64,000 bases of DNA from Shinisaurus crocodilurus (GCA_021292165.1 CM037878.1:5520804-5584803); one strand, 5' to 3'. Counted from the first letter of the stretch, positions 43,230 to 54,466 are shown. A program made the numbers and translations. The notes: generated by a model from the letters alone, not told the origin.

Positions 43230-43340
43230 CAGTGTTCTCCAACCTTGGGTCCCCAGATGTTTTTGGCCTACAACTCCCAGCATGCCCCAGACAGTGTAGT
43301 AGGCCAAAAACATCTGGGGACCCAAGGTTGGAGAACACTG
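43230..43340. mobile_element. Palindromic hAT-Buster-like MITE, internal deletion
   Basis: Perfect duplication CACTATCA (43222-43229, 43341-43348). The inner right arm (GGCATGCTGGGAGTTG) is missing: GCCCCAGACAGTGTAGTAGG replaces it. Confidence 0.9.
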
Positions 43341-43348
43341 CACTATCA

Positions 43349-44539
43349 CCTACCCCCCCCCTGTATATATATGAACAAACTGCTCACCGATGAGCAGTGA
43401 ATCTTGAGCTGAAACACTTAATGCTTTCTCTTCTTAAAATACTGAGAAGTCACTCATAAGAGAAGCTTTTTGAAAAAGAAGAAGAACTCGCAAGATTCTA
43501 GAATTGTAGCACCATCTGTTTTAATTTTGGGGAGAAAAAGAGGTGTGTGGGTTTGTCATGGGTTTCATGCTCTTTTAGAAATCTGGGTCAATTTAGATTT
43601 CTTTCTTTCTTTCTTGCAATCTTTCAAATGAGTTGTTGTTGTTGTTTGTTTTTCCCTCTCTTGCTAAAAGGGGTGGCAGAGGGGCTGTTGCTTATACGGA
43701 TGTGCGACAGTGGAAAACGTGTTCTGTTTGAGCTTGACGGACTTTCGACACGTTTCCGACCCAATGGCTAAAAGCAGCCTGAGTTGGATGGGGTGTGTGT
43801 GTGTTCCAGCTTCCGCAAAATTGCTTGAAATATTTGCGTAAATTTGGAGCTGAGAACTGTGGATCTCTAGTGCAATTTGCGCAAATTGCATACATTTGTA
43901 CTAATCACAATTCCCGTAAATCGGGGCCGACTCGTTAGATTTGAGTCATTGTAGATCTTGCCATTGCTCTTGTTGTAGCATTTGACATGAGAAGTATAGA
44001 AGCCTCCTCCTCTCACTGCATATGGACACGCTCCACCGTGGCCAATTTGGATTTTTCTGACCGTTAATTTCAGATTTATACAAAATTTAGCCCCCCTCTC
44101 CACAATTTATGCAGATTTGCACAAATATACACAATTTGCCCGAATTTGTGGAGCGGTGGCCTGAATTTTGTGCAAATTTCCCTGACTTTTTTTTAAAAAA
44201 TACGCAAATCATGGCCCATTTTAAGAACGGAGGTCCGTGTGCCGGCTTGACTCGCGTCAGATTGAGTCAGCACCAGCACAGGGTTGCCGGAATGGAATCT
44301 GTGGGGCCAAGTCGAGAAAACCCATCAGATTTTCACCCCACTATCGGGTTCCTCAAGCATCCCTTGTTGCTTAAATGTTGTGCATTTCGCAAGTGATGAG
44401 AGACCAACTCAAGGACGGAAACGGCAAAATACATCCAGGGATGGTAAAGTTTTTCGTTGCTGTACCGCTTGGTCCTCCTGGCATCTCCCAGAAAGTTGAG
44501 CATAGGTTTGCCAAATATGTTGACAAGTCCCTAATATAA
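43349..44539. other. Intron, partly old hAT-like DNA
   Basis: 43690-44240 has TTTGCGCAAATTGCATA-type words also seen near 50100 and 56170, suggesting diverged members of the element at 56047-56370. Boundaries not set. Confidence 0.35.
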
Positions 44540-45458
44540 CAAGGATTCCGGTCTCACTGCCTCTTGTGGTAGTTTAACTATGCGCTGTGTGAAGAAGTAC
44601 ATCCTTCGATTTGTCCTGAATCTTCTCCTGTTCAGCGTCATGGGATGACCTCGTCTTCTTCACACCATGCACAGTTTTACACGCCTCAGTCATAGAATCA
44701 TAGAAAAGTAGAGTTGGAAGGGGCCTACCAGGCCATTGAGCCCAACCCCCTGCTAAATGCAGGAATCCAGGTCAAAGCATCCCTGACAGATGGCTGTCCA
44801 GCTGCACCTTGAATGCCTCCACCACCTCCCTAAGTAGTTGGTTCCATTATCTTATTGCTCTGAAAGTCAGGAAATTTTTTTCCTGATGTTTAGCTGGAAT
44901 CTGAGTTCCTGTAACTTGAGCCCATTATTCCGTGTCCTGCAAACTGGGATGATCGAGAAGAGATCCTGGCCCTCCTCTGTGTGACAACCCTTCAAGTACT
45001 GGAAGAGTGCGATCATATCTCCCCTCAGTCTCCTCTTCTGAAGGCTAAACATGCCCAATTCTTTCAGTCTCTCCTCATAGGGCCTTGTTTCCAGTCCCTT
45101 TATCATCCTTGTTGCCCTCCTCTGAACCCTCTCCAGTTTGTCTACATCCTTCTTAAAGTGTGGTGCCCAAAACTGGACACAGTACTCAAGATGAGGCCTA
45201 ACCCAGTGCCGAGTAGAGGGGAATTATCACTTCACGCGATTTGGAAGCTATACTTCTATGAATGCGGCCCAAAATAGCATTTGCCTTCTTTGCAGCCACA
45301 TCGCATTGCTGGCTCATATTCAGTTTGTGATCTACCACAATTCCAAGATCCTTCTCACTTGTAGTATTGTTGAGCCAAGTGTCCCCCATTCTGTAACTCT
45401 GCATTTGGTTTCCTCTCCCTAGGTGCAGCACTTGGCATTTACCCCTATGTCTCCGCCT
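44540..45458 (-). mobile_element. CR1 LINE, C-terminal third of ORF2 and 3' end
   Basis: Two pieces: a CR1/L3 tail at 44540-44689, then from 44690 a CR1 3' end extending into ORF2. Minus-strand coding includes KCQVLHLGRGN, SEKDLGIVVDHKLNMSQQCD, AKKANAILGRIHRSIASKS and [16 protein letters not shown], the C-terminal region of CR1 reverse transcriptase, with a frameshift near 45200. Longest CR1 coding remnant here. Confidence 0.9.
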
Positions 45459-45487
45459 TGCTAAAGAGTGGCCATAGAACAGCCTCC

Positions 45488-45615
45488 CCCAACCTGGTGG
45501 CCTCTGTATGCTTTGGACTAGAACTAGAACTCTCAGCATTCCCAGCCAGGGGTGTCATGTTGGCTGGGGTTGGGAGTTGTGGTTCAGCACACCTGGAGGG
45601 CACTGAGCAGGGGAA
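45488..45615. mobile_element. Old hAT MITE
   Basis: CCCCCAACCTGGTGGCCTCT on the left, GGGAGTTGTGGTTCAGCACA and GGAGGGCACTGAGCAGGGGA on the right. Confidence 0.6.
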
Positions 45616-45649
45616 AGCTGCCACAGAACATCCTGGAACACAGATAGGC

Positions 45650-45825
45650 TTGGGAATGGCCATTGCTCAGTGGCATTGGACATGTCTTGGGTGCAAAAGG
45701 TCCCTCGTTTCCCTGGTGGAGTTCTGTCTGAAATCCTTGACAGCTCTTTCCAGCCAAGACTGACAATACCAAGCTTGACAGACCTGTGGTATATGGCGGC
45801 CTTCTATGTTCTCTAGGGGGTTTGC
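45650..45825 (+). mobile_element. tRNA-derived SINE (family B), decayed
   Basis: GGCCATTGCTCAGTGGCATT head, AAAAGGTCCCTCGTTTCCCT region, GGCGGCCTTCTATGTTCT 3' end. Confidence 0.65.
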
Positions 45826-46109
45826 TGGGGATTGGCTGCAGAAATGCACCTCTGAAAGTGGAATACACATATATAACTAAGATGTTTGTGCTGTTCTTTT
45901 CTGTGAGCAGCATCACTGTGGTACATGTACTGAATATTCAACCAACTAAGAGGCAGCTCCTGAATTTCAAAACATTTTTTGGGGGAAAGCAGCCCTAAGA
46001 ATGTGGATTTCAGAGCATGACTCTGTCTCGACTCACTCAAAGGCTAAGGGAGGTGCAAATTGGATAAACCCATTAAAAAAGGTGACTGAGTGAATTTCTC
46101 CCACATTGC

Positions 46110-46230
46110 TAATCCAACCCAGCATCCTGTTTCCAGCTGGGGCCAGTCAGATGCCTCTGGGAAGCCCGCATGCAGGACATGAGGGCAATTGCCTTCCCTT
46201 GCCGTGTGCCCACTCCCATTAATAGTTGGG
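46110..46230 (-). mobile_element. CR1/L3 tail fragment
   Basis: CCAACCCAGCATCCTGTTTC and GGAAGCCCGCATGCAGGACA match the reverse tail seen at 40790-40880. Confidence 0.6.
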
Positions 46231-46392
46231 GGTATACTGCATTTGAACATGGAAGTTCCATTTAGTTATCATATCTAATACCTGTTTATAGAGCTATCCT
46301 TCATGAATAGTAATTTAGAGCATAATCCCATGTGCGTTGAGACAGAGAACCAAGGGCCACTGGAAGGCTGTGCCCCATACCTCCCAAGATGG

Positions 46393-46632
46393 AGAGCCAG
46401 CGTGGCCTAGTGGTGAGAGTGTTGGACTGGGACTCGAGAGATCCGGGTTCTATTCCCCACTCGGCCATGAAACTCACTGGGTGACTTTGGGCCAGTCACT
46501 GACTCTCAGCCTAACCTACCTCACAGGGTTGTTGTGAGGATAAAATGGAGAGGAGGATTATGTAAGCCACCTTGGGTTCCTTGCAGGAAAAAAGGCAGGG
46601 TATAAATGAAATAAATAAATAAATATAAATAA
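46393..46632 (+). mobile_element. tRNA-derived SINE (family A), best copy
   Basis: GAGAGCCAGCGTGGCCTAGT (A box), CCGGGTTCTATTCCCCACTC (B box), body as at 20632-20885, tail AGGGTATAAATGAAATAAAT. No long open frame; transcribed by Pol III if active. Confidence 0.9.
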
Positions 46633-46839
46633 AGATGAACATCACAGGAAGGGGGAGACCAACCTCATCCCCATACATTGGCCAAAGAAGGAACAGCTGC
46701 AGGGAGCTTGTCTTGCCCTTCTCTGCCAGGAAAAAAAAAAAAAACATCTATAAGAACCCTGTAACTAAGAACCGGTGCCTGGGTTTTGCTTTCTTCCTCC
46801 TCCCTCCCAATCCCTTTTCCTTTTGTGTCATATGTCTTT

Positions 46840-46965
46840 TAGATTATAAGCCAGATGGCAGGGACTGTCTAATATCAATCTATGTAAGCCACCCTGGGAG
46901 CCTTTTCTGGCTGAAGAGCGGGGTAAAAAAAATATGCTGTAAATAAATAAATAATTAAATAACCC
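46840..46965 (+). mobile_element. SINE/LINE tail with AAATAAATAA end
   Basis: GATTATAAGCCAGATGGCAG, ATGTAAGCCACCCTGGGAGC and GCGGGGTAAAAA then ATAAATAAATAA; tail of another retroposon family. Confidence 0.6.
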
Positions 46966-47644
46966 TACGCGTGTTGAGACAAAAAAAAAAAGCCCTACAA
47001 CTCCCAGCATTCCCCAGCCAGCATTGCCAGAGTTGTAGGACTTCTTTCTGTCTCAACATGCACAGGATTGCACGCTTAATCCTCCAGTGCTTCCTCACAA
47101 TCCAGAAAGCTCAGGCAGGAGTGGGGCGTTGCATTTAAAAGTCAGAAGTTTAATCTCCTTTTAAAGCCATCTAAGCGAGTGGCTGTCACCACGTTAAGAT
47201 GCTATATTTAACATTTCCCCATTGCCGTTGCAACCTCTTGCATAGTGATTCATCTGTGCACTGTCCTGTTTGTGAACCACAAGAGATTAATTTGGGCAAA
47301 AGAGAAAACAAAAATAAGTATTTTGAAAAGGGGGCGGGAAAGGAAATTAAAAACCCTGACATACTTGATAATGGAATGAAATCATGTTTTTTAGAACAGC
47401 AATTGCTAGTAGAACATCTCTCATCAGCTATATTAAACCTGTTTTGAAAAAAAGATAAAGGTTACTCTATCTATATTTACCCATGGTGTTTTTGCTTAAT
47501 TAATGGTACAACAATTTAGCAAAAAAATAATAATGTTCATGTCATAAAGCAGCAGCTCAGTCTAAGGCTTTTAGGCACACAAAAATAGCCATCTCTCCCC
47601 CCACTTCTCTAACTCTGACTTCTAAAGCAGCATTGGCTCTATCT
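46966..47644. other. Intron, no assigned feature
   Basis: A half-copy of the old hAT family (CTACAACTCCCAGCATTCCC) at 46994-47040. The rest is AT-rich and unassigned. Confidence 0.4.
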
Positions 47645-47765
47645 CACTGTTCTCCAACCTTGGGTCCCCAGATGTTTTTGGCCTACAACTCCCAGTATGC
47701 CCCAGCCAGCTATGCTGGGAGCTGTAGGCCAAAAACATCTGGGGACCCAAGGTTGGAGAACACTG
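47645..47765. mobile_element. Palindromic hAT-Buster-like MITE
   Basis: Perfect duplication CTCTATCT (47637-47644, 47766-47773), left end CACTGTTCTCC. Part of the inner right arm is missing after the TAT loop. Confidence 0.9.
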
Positions 47766-47823
47766 CTCTATCTACCACCCCATCACTGAACATGCTGGAT
47801 TGCGTGAGAACAATTTTTAAACC

Positions 47824-48922
47824 TGTGGAGAAAGCCAACCTAAAACCCCTTTCTGACCCACACACACTCACCAAGGAGGGGGGAAGGAGACCCAGGGGGG
47901 GGGGAGACAGCCAGTCTCCACAGAGACCAAAGGGGACAAACAACATCTGCATAGAATCACCCCAGGGGGGAAGGCAGGAAGCATCCCCAGGTTCGTCAAT
48001 GCTCTCGTATATCAGCCCCATCTACATAAGACTTGAATACCTCGCCAGAGCAGACACTTCGGCACCCATAAGAAAGGACCATTCAACACCACAAGATGGG
48101 ACCATTAAGCAAGTGGCTTCAAAGGGACCCCACCCCACAGGGGGAAGGTGGCAACCCACCTGATTGGCCACCCACCTGAGGAGGGTGGCAACCCACCTGA
48201 TTGGCCACCCACCTGAGGAGGGTGGCAACCCACCTGATTGGCCGCCCACCTGAGGAGGGTGACAACCCACCTGATTGGCCACCCACCTGATTACAGAGGG
48301 AGGGGCTACCTGAAACCCAAGGTATAAAACACCCTGCGCAAGGGAACTGAGTTGTTGGAACTGATCAGCAATCTTGCCCCATGCTTGGGGTAAGGGAACG
48401 AAGGGATCGGCAACCCCGGGTAGCAGCACCCGGCGTGCTCCAGCTAGCTGAAATCACTGGCCGCTTGGGTTGACCGGACCCCCGGGAAACCAAGCTGAAA
48501 TCACTGGCCGCTTGGGTTGACCGGACCCCCGGGAAACCAAGCTGAAATCACTCACAAGCCGCTTGGGTAGACCGGACCTCCGCCGGGAACCCAGCTAGCA
48601 GCATGCGGTTGACCGGGCCTCTGCTGGAGCCCGAGCTGAACTAACTAGCTGAGAGCCCTGAAATCACGGTGTCCTTGAGACCTCTTGCTTGGTACTTTGT
48701 ACCGTACTGATAAGCTGTATTGCTGGCATGTGTCTGGGTTTGTGAAGGTAATTTTGTAAATAAACTTGTTTTATAAAAGATACTTTTGTGGCTATAAGTT
48801 ATCCCTTTGTTCTGGGCTAAGGGTGATAGTCGCTGGGGGACCTCAGAGAAGGCCCGCCCCCAGGACTCGCTACCCCCTTAGCATTGAACCCGCGCAGAAG
48901 ACCAGGTTGTCGGTCTTCCACT
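47824..48922 (+). repeat. 5' LTR of the Gmr1-like element (1099 bp)
   Basis: TATAAAA at 48323-48329 is a likely TATA box, and AATAAA at 48759-48764 a likely poly(A) signal. The U3 part holds about four ~37-bp tandem units (GGTGGCAACCCACCTGATTG, 48145-48295), while downstream of the TATA box are ~47-bp units (CTGAAATCACTGGCCGCTTG, 48448-48600). The terminal dinucleotides are TG...CT rather than TG...CA. Confidence 0.85.
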
Positions 48923-48997
48923 TGGTGGCAGAGGTGGAATAACTTATTAGCCCAGAATATCTCCCAGACCCAAAGTAGCAAGAGCCTAAGGATCACC

Positions 48998-49590
48998 ATG
49001 GGCGACCCAGAGCCTGACGGAGCGACTGGGGGAGCCGAGCCACGGCGGCCCCTGCCCGCAACCCCCATCACCCCGGGGTTGGCGGCGCTGATCCGGCAGA
49101 CGGAGCTGCAGAGGGAGCTGCTGGCAAGTCTGGCCCCGGGTGCCCGACCCAGGGGCCGCCCTATCCCAGTTCCGACAGATGGGAGAGGGGATGTGGTGAC
49201 CGAGGACCCCGCTCCTCTGGAGCCCCTGGAGCCCTTCGAGCTTCCCTCGGAATGGATGGCACACGAGCGGGAGAGGATGGCCCACGAGCGCGAAATGATC
49301 CGGATGCAGATGGAGCTGGCCAAGATGCAGCTTGAGGCGGGGAAAACTCCCCCGACTGTCCCCTCTGCTCCTCCCCCTCCGTCGTGGGACCGCAAGGCGT
49401 TCCCCTACTACAAGCCAGGGCAGGATGTCCTGATGTTTTTCTCCATTTTTGAAATGGCGTGCCAGGAGCAGCGGGTCCCCGACAACTTGCGGTTGTCCGC
49501 CCTGCGAACCCAGGTCAGTGGGGACCTAGCTGACCTCCTCGGGGCTCATCTGCGGAAGACCCCGGCAAGCTACGAGGCGTTCAAGGCAGC
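48998..49590 (+). pseudogene. Truncated gag of Gmr1-like element
   Basis: From ATG 48998 (MGDPEPDGATGG) the frame is proline/glycine-rich. A charged helical stretch with paired HERERMAHEREM repeats follows, and then a capsid-like region (FPYYKPGQDVLMFFSIFEMA, VPDNLRLSALRTQVSGDLAD). This resembles the Gmr1-like capsid from which the vertebrate SCAN domain is thought to derive. It breaks at EAFKAA where the deletion joins 3' LTR sequence. Frame remains open into LTR, so a short chimeric peptide is possible but no capsid is completed. Confidence 0.82.
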
Positions 49591-49672
49591 AGGACTCGCT
49601 ACCCCCAGGACTCGCTACCCCCTTAGCATTGAACCCGCGCAGAAGACCAGGTTGTTGGTCTTCCACTAAACC

Positions 49673-51141
49673 CAACATTATAGAACAGAATTCTGAATGA
49701 GAAAACTTCATCGAATCTCATTGGGTAATCACGGGGTTGTGTGAATGCTACAGTTTTGCCGGAGCACTGATATATGCTTGTGATACTCAGCTTCGGGCCT
49801 AGTCATCTCTGGTCGTAGCCTGCCACTCCAACCACCACACCGCACTGTCCTTCCCCTCGTCCCCTTGTCTCGCGTGAGACAGCATGAAGTGTGGTACAGT
49901 CTGCGGCATGGAAGCCATGCCGGGCTCGGGCAGGAAGGGTGGCACAGCTGGACAAGAGTAGGAGATGCTTGTGTCTACTAGTGGGACCCGACCCACCTCT
50001 GGCTCTGCTGTGCTCGCCGGGCCAACAGTGGATGCGTGCCAAGCCGCTCGGCAAACTTCCGGGTTCCTGGTGGGCCGTGTTTTACGTAGAAAATGGCGTA
50101 AGATACGTTAAAAGTGGCCGCAATTTGTGCAATTTATGGCATTTTCTATGTAAAAGGCAGCCACCGGGAACCCAGAAATCACTCCCCCAGTTTGGCTCAG
50201 GAGAATGCGAGCTGAGCCGAGGAAGCAGTTAGGTGGGACAGAGTTTTTTTTGGGAGGGGGGCGAGCCCAGTGAGTTCGCTGGACTTCCACACACACACAC
50301 ACACACACACCGAACGAAATCCTCACACATTCCTACTTGTGGCATCAATTTAGGTCTACTGCTACCCCTATTCCCACACACACACACACACTGTGCTTTC
50401 TCCTGGCTAATCAGAGATTAGAAGCAAACCCACAACGAAGGCACTGCATTTTTCAGTGAGTGTGCACTAGAACTGCATTAATCCCAGATTTGACTGGCGG
50501 CACGCTTACCAAGGAGTTTGGTACCACCCCTTGTGGAAGATGCTGCCCTTGTGAAAAAGGCCTCTCTGCCCAGGAGCCGTTTCAGTCCTTCCCAGAATGT
50601 CCTCCTCTCCCATCCGGGCATCCCGCAGGAAGGGAAATACCTTCTGGCTGTATCTGAACTCTCAACTACTGATGATCAAGTGCGGCCTTGACTGTGTGAA
50701 TAGTGCATCATCCAGGCGCACCCGGGGTTGATGATCACTTGACAGAATGAGGAACTGAATGGCGAGATCAACTTGACCTTGGCATGAACATCGTTTGTGA
50801 CTTTTAGAGACTTTGTGGCGGGCCCTTTTATAGTTCAACCATGCAACGGGTGTTGAAATATTTATTAAGCTGTGGTCAGGGTGGGACGGGGGACATCTAA
50901 TTTCCACAGCGGAGCAGAGGGATCTCTCCATTTTGTGTTGCCTTTTTTTTTTTTTTATTGTGCGAATTGGGCTACGCTTGCGACTTAGCTGTTCTTAAAA
51001 GAATGGGGTTGTGTGTGTGTTTTTTGCCACTAGCAAGCACCCCTGATGGAATGTTTGTGAGCAGGATCGGGGCAAACATAGCTCTGCTTGCAACCCCGTG
51101 TTTGCCCTGATCCTGTGGCGGCTTTTGCCCATTCCCTTGGA
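49673..51141. other. Intron, partly old hAT-like DNA
   Basis: 50030-50335 ends CACACATTCCTA and contains an inverted repeat (TTTTACGTAGAAAATGGC with GCATTTTCTATGTAAAA), a diverged member of the 56047 family. (CA)n runs occur at 50288-50312 and 50373-50392. No exon recognised. Confidence 0.45.
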
Positions 51142-51728
51142 ATTTATTTATTTATTTATTTATTATATTTATCAATCGCCCATCTGGCCGGTCACCCGGC
51201 CACCCTGGGCGATGTACAATTAAAATACAATAAAACACAATAAAACATAATAATTAAAACAATATAAAAAATTCTCATTAAAAACCTAATCCACCCCATA
51301 TTCCCGCCTGAACAGCCATGTTTTTAATGCACGGCGGAAGCTCATCACGGAGGGGGCATGGCGAAGGTCACTAGGGAGGGAGTTCCATAATGTGGGGGCC
51401 GCCACAGAGAAGGCCCTCTTCCTAGTCCCCACCAGCCTGGCTGCTCTGGCTGATGGGATAAGGAGAAGGCCGTCCGTGGCAGACCTTGTTGAGCGGCCTA
51501 CTTGATGTTGCTGGAGGCGCTCCTTGAGATAAGCTGGGCCGGAGCCGTGTAGGGTTTTAAAGGTCAAAACCAACACCTTGAATTCGGCTCGGCAAGCAAC
51601 TGGTAGCCAGTGCAACTCATTAAGCACTGGCGTGATGTGATCACGCCGGCGGCTGCCCTTAATCAGGCGAGCCGCTGCGTTCTGTACCAGCTGAAGCTTC
51701 CGGACCATCTTCAAGGGTAACCCCACGT
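51142..51728 (-). mobile_element. L2-clade LINE 3' end, best copy
   Basis: From 51726 the minus strand encodes 146 codons without a stop: LQLVQNAAARLIKGSRRRDH, ELHWLPVACRAEFKVLVLTF, FSVAAPTLWNSLPSDLRHAP and RRALKTWLFRREYG. These are the C-terminal thumb/linker region of L2-type RT. A short 3'UTR and (TTTA)n tail follow. The open frame suggests a young copy truncated at its 5' end. Confidence 0.92.
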
Positions 51729-52035
51729 AGAATGTTCACAAAGGCTTGACTTCTTTTGGGTCAAGCGGAGGGACACTTGTGCATCTCTTCTCAGCGCGGG
51801 GCTGCTGCTGAAAATGACAGCCCCCCCCTGGTGAGAGGTCGCCCCTCTGCCACATGTCGTTCACCTTACCCGTTTATATACGCTTCATGAGTTCCTAAAT
51901 GTAATAATAATATCTGCCTCTGCTCCACATCATTTGGCGGCTGTTGGTGGGACAAGGAGTGACACTACATGTCAGCATCAAGGTGCGGGCAAATTTGAGT
52001 ACATTTTACAGAAGGGGAGAAGTTGGCATGGGACC
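51729..52035. other. Intron, no assigned feature
   Basis: The last ~50 bp (CGGGCAAATTTGAGTACATT to GGCATGGGAC, 51987-52034) recur diverged at 52369-52417, on the other side of the CR1 tail. Confidence 0.45.
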
Positions 52036-52370
52036 TCAGTTAAGAACGTAAGAAGAGATGGCTCTTCTTATGTTCTTAACTGAAGCCCTATCAGACCAGC
52101 TGGAGGCCTGTGGGAAGCCCACAAGTAGGACGGGAGTGAAAAAGACACCCTCCTGCCCATGTTCCCCGGCAACTGGTCTACAGAGGCACACTGCCTCTAA
52201 TACTGGGGGTAATATATAGCCATCAGGACTAGTAGCCCTGGATAGCCTTCTCCTCCAGGACTTTGTCTAATACCCCTTTATTGTCTAATCATCCAAGTTG
52301 GTGGCCATCACTACATCTTGTGGCAGCAAATTCCATAGTTTAACTATGCGCCGTGTGAACAAGTAACACG
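52036..52370 (-). mobile_element. CR1/L3-type LINE 3' tail with terminal palindrome
   Basis: Reverse CR1 tail (GCCCATGTTCCCCGGCAACT and CCATCACTACATCTTGTGGC). Its first ~48 bp (52036-52083) are a hairpin: CAGTTAAGAACGTAAGAAGA pairs with TCTTCTTATGTTCTTAACTG. Confidence 0.75.
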
Positions 52371-53645
52371 GGCAAATTTGACTACATGTTACAGAGAGGG
52401 GTAAGTTGACATGGGACTCCAGTAAGTGTTACAGAGAGGGGTAAGTTGACATGGTGGGACTACTTAACTATTTAAAACAGTTGCTTGTCTCCATCTTAAG
52501 GCTACCCTGGTTCACAGATTATGGACTCTGGGAGTTTAAGTCCCCCTTTTATAAACAAACAAACTCCGATTCTGCCATTTGCAATGTGTGTACATGTGTG
52601 TACACATGTACACACCCCAGGAAGAGCGAGGGGGTGGTGACAAGGCTCCCAGGTGTGCCCCTAGACCTCCACAAAGGCAGTTCCCGCCTGACTGGGGCTG
52701 CGGCGGGGAGTTTAATGCAGTTCATCTTTCCGTAACGAGCCTGGTGTTCCCGTACGAGCCATGTGGCGAGACCATGTTCAGGCTGCCTCTGCTGTTCACA
52801 GTAATCGGGTCAAAAGAGAAAGCAAAGTAATACTGTGTTCCTTAGCAACCAGCCCCAGGAGAAAGAACGGAAAAGAACTTCTCAAACAAAAAAGACTATC
52901 TGAACTGGGGAGTGGAAAGATACCATTATTATTCTTTCTAAAACTCTCCTGGGAAGTGGCTCTTGGGCATAATTCTTTCAGGTAGGAGGGGCATTTGCCT
53001 ATTGATAAAGCTCTGTCTGTCTGCCACCTCTCGGTTATTTCTTTAAACAACCCCTTTGCCAAACGCAATCTCAAAATTACACAGGGCTGTTTCCAAGGTG
53101 AAAGTAACCCATTCCCTCATGCATAGGGTGGGCAATACTTTTTAAGGGTGGCGCCTGAGGGTTGTTTATCGGGATCTCTGTTACATGGAACCAAAGGGGT
53201 GGTGCTATATGATGGTGAAGGATCTGGGTATATGATCCTATTGGATTGACCTGTGGAGCCACTTGGGGTTGTAGAAATGGGTTCGCCTGGTCTTTTCTTG
53301 CTGATGAAAACTTGAGCACGCACATTACATTTGCTAATCCAGATATTATGTGGCAAACCAGTAATGTTTTTCAAGTTCCCTGTATCTAACTGGTCACCAT
53401 CACGTTGCGAATCTTTATGATCCTCCTGACAGTGGCTTCTCGAAATGTGGGATGGGAGCACAAGGACATGCCATGTGATGGGGGCAAGTCACAACTTGAT
53501 GCCTCGCAGAGTTGTCGCTTGAAACAGTGAGGCAGTTTTCAGTGGCCTCTGTATGTTGGACCCCCACCAACATGGCGTGCAATTTAGAGATGGAGATGTC
53601 TGCGCCAGGGATTAGAAGTTCATACTCACCAGTGAAGCTAAGAAA
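52371..53645. other. Intron, no assigned feature
   Basis: A tandem duplication of GTTACAGAGAGGGGTAAGTT at 52390 and 52429; the rest unassigned. Confidence 0.4.
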
Positions 53646-53647
53646 TC

Positions 53648-53681
<34 letters not shown>

Positions 53682-53827
53682 CAGGGCTTTTTTTCTGGTG
53701 GAACTCACCGGAACTGAGTTCCAGCACCTTTTCTTCTATTAATTGCATTACAATTTAATCGCCATCTACTCCCGAGGAAATGTAATCCAAGAGTTCCGGT
53801 ACCTTTTTCTCCAGAAAAAAAGCACTG

Positions 53828-53883
<56 letters not shown>

Positions 53884-53884
53884 T
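53646..53884. repeat. (AAT)n microsatellite split by a MITE
   Basis: AAT runs at 53648-53681 and 53828-53884 on either side of the 146-bp element 53682-53827. Confidence 0.93.
53682..53827. mobile_element. hAT MITE (CAGGGCTTTTTTTCTGG family)
   Basis: Left end CAGGGCTTTTTTTCTGG, right end CCAGAAAAAAAGCACTG, with pairing further in (GAACTGAGTTCC / GAGTTCCGGTACC). Target duplication cannot be told apart from the surrounding AAT repeat. Confidence 0.8.
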
Positions 53885-54150
53885 CTTACCCGCCTCTCCG
53901 TGTAGATCGACGTACATTTAAAATGAACAAAAAACCCAAAACTTGTGAATATGGTTAATGTAAAATGAGAAACATCTGAGTACAGTAGTCCCTAAAAATG
54001 TGGTTTAATTGGATTCGATCTGGTGTTCATGTGTTTCCTTATTCCTGTGGACTTAAAGATAATCTGTTGCTGAAAGTCTTTAAAAAGAAACAAACATGAT
54101 AATATGTAGCATCAGGCATCTCTGTCTCTCGCCGTGTATGTGTGTGTAGA

Positions 54151-54466
54151 CTAGGGGTGCAGAACCTGAGGCCCAGGAACCAAACTTGGCCCTGTGAGGT
54201 TCTTCAGAGGGCCACACCCCGTTCCCCTCTGATCATTTGATGGTTTCCTGGCTTTTGTGCAGTCATCCGTCCGTCCCCCCCATTCCGAAAGGTTGCAATA
54301 CCTTTCCTGAGGTTTAGTCACTGGCAGTAAAAGCTTTAAGCTACAATATGCTGGTTTTTTTGCCCTGCCCCTTCTGTAGATGGCCCTGCGTACCACTGGA
54401 ATGTGGCCCCCGACAGCTTTTCTGATGTGGAATTCAGCTCTCAGGCTGACAGAGGTTGAACACCCC
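54151..54466. mobile_element. hAT MITE (GGGGTGCAGAACC family)
   Basis: GGGGTGCAGAACCTGAGGCC to GACAGAGGTTGAACACCCCT; interior GTTTAGTCACTGGCAGTAAA as in 37198-37534 (reverse) and older copies at 12720-12890 and 14650-14960. Confidence 0.7.

Larger units (their letters stand above)
47824..49667 (+). mobile_element. Gmr1-like Ty3/gypsy LTR element, internally deleted
   Basis: A complete 5' LTR (47824-48922) and primer-binding site TGGTGGCAGAGGTGG (48923) are followed by a gag start. After a deletion, only the last ~60-75 bp of the 3' LTR (to 49667) remain. AAACC occurs as a 5-bp target duplication at 47819-47823 and 49668-49672, which fixes both ends. About 1.84 kb remain; the rest of gag, pol and most of the 3' LTR are gone. 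The two LTR ends differ by one base in the compared 60 bp, suggesting a fairly young insertion. Confidence 0.88.

Noticed and set aside
46393..46470. tRNA gene from intact A and B boxes
   Set aside because: No cloverleaf with acceptor stem; it is the head of a SINE with the same body at 20632 and 29639.
47780..49670. Host SCAN-domain zinc-finger gene
   Set aside because: LTR, primer-binding site and 5-bp duplication show a retrotransposon; no zinc fingers or introns present.
53705..53958. Poly-Asn/poly-Tyr protein
   Set aside because: Translation of an AAT microsatellite.
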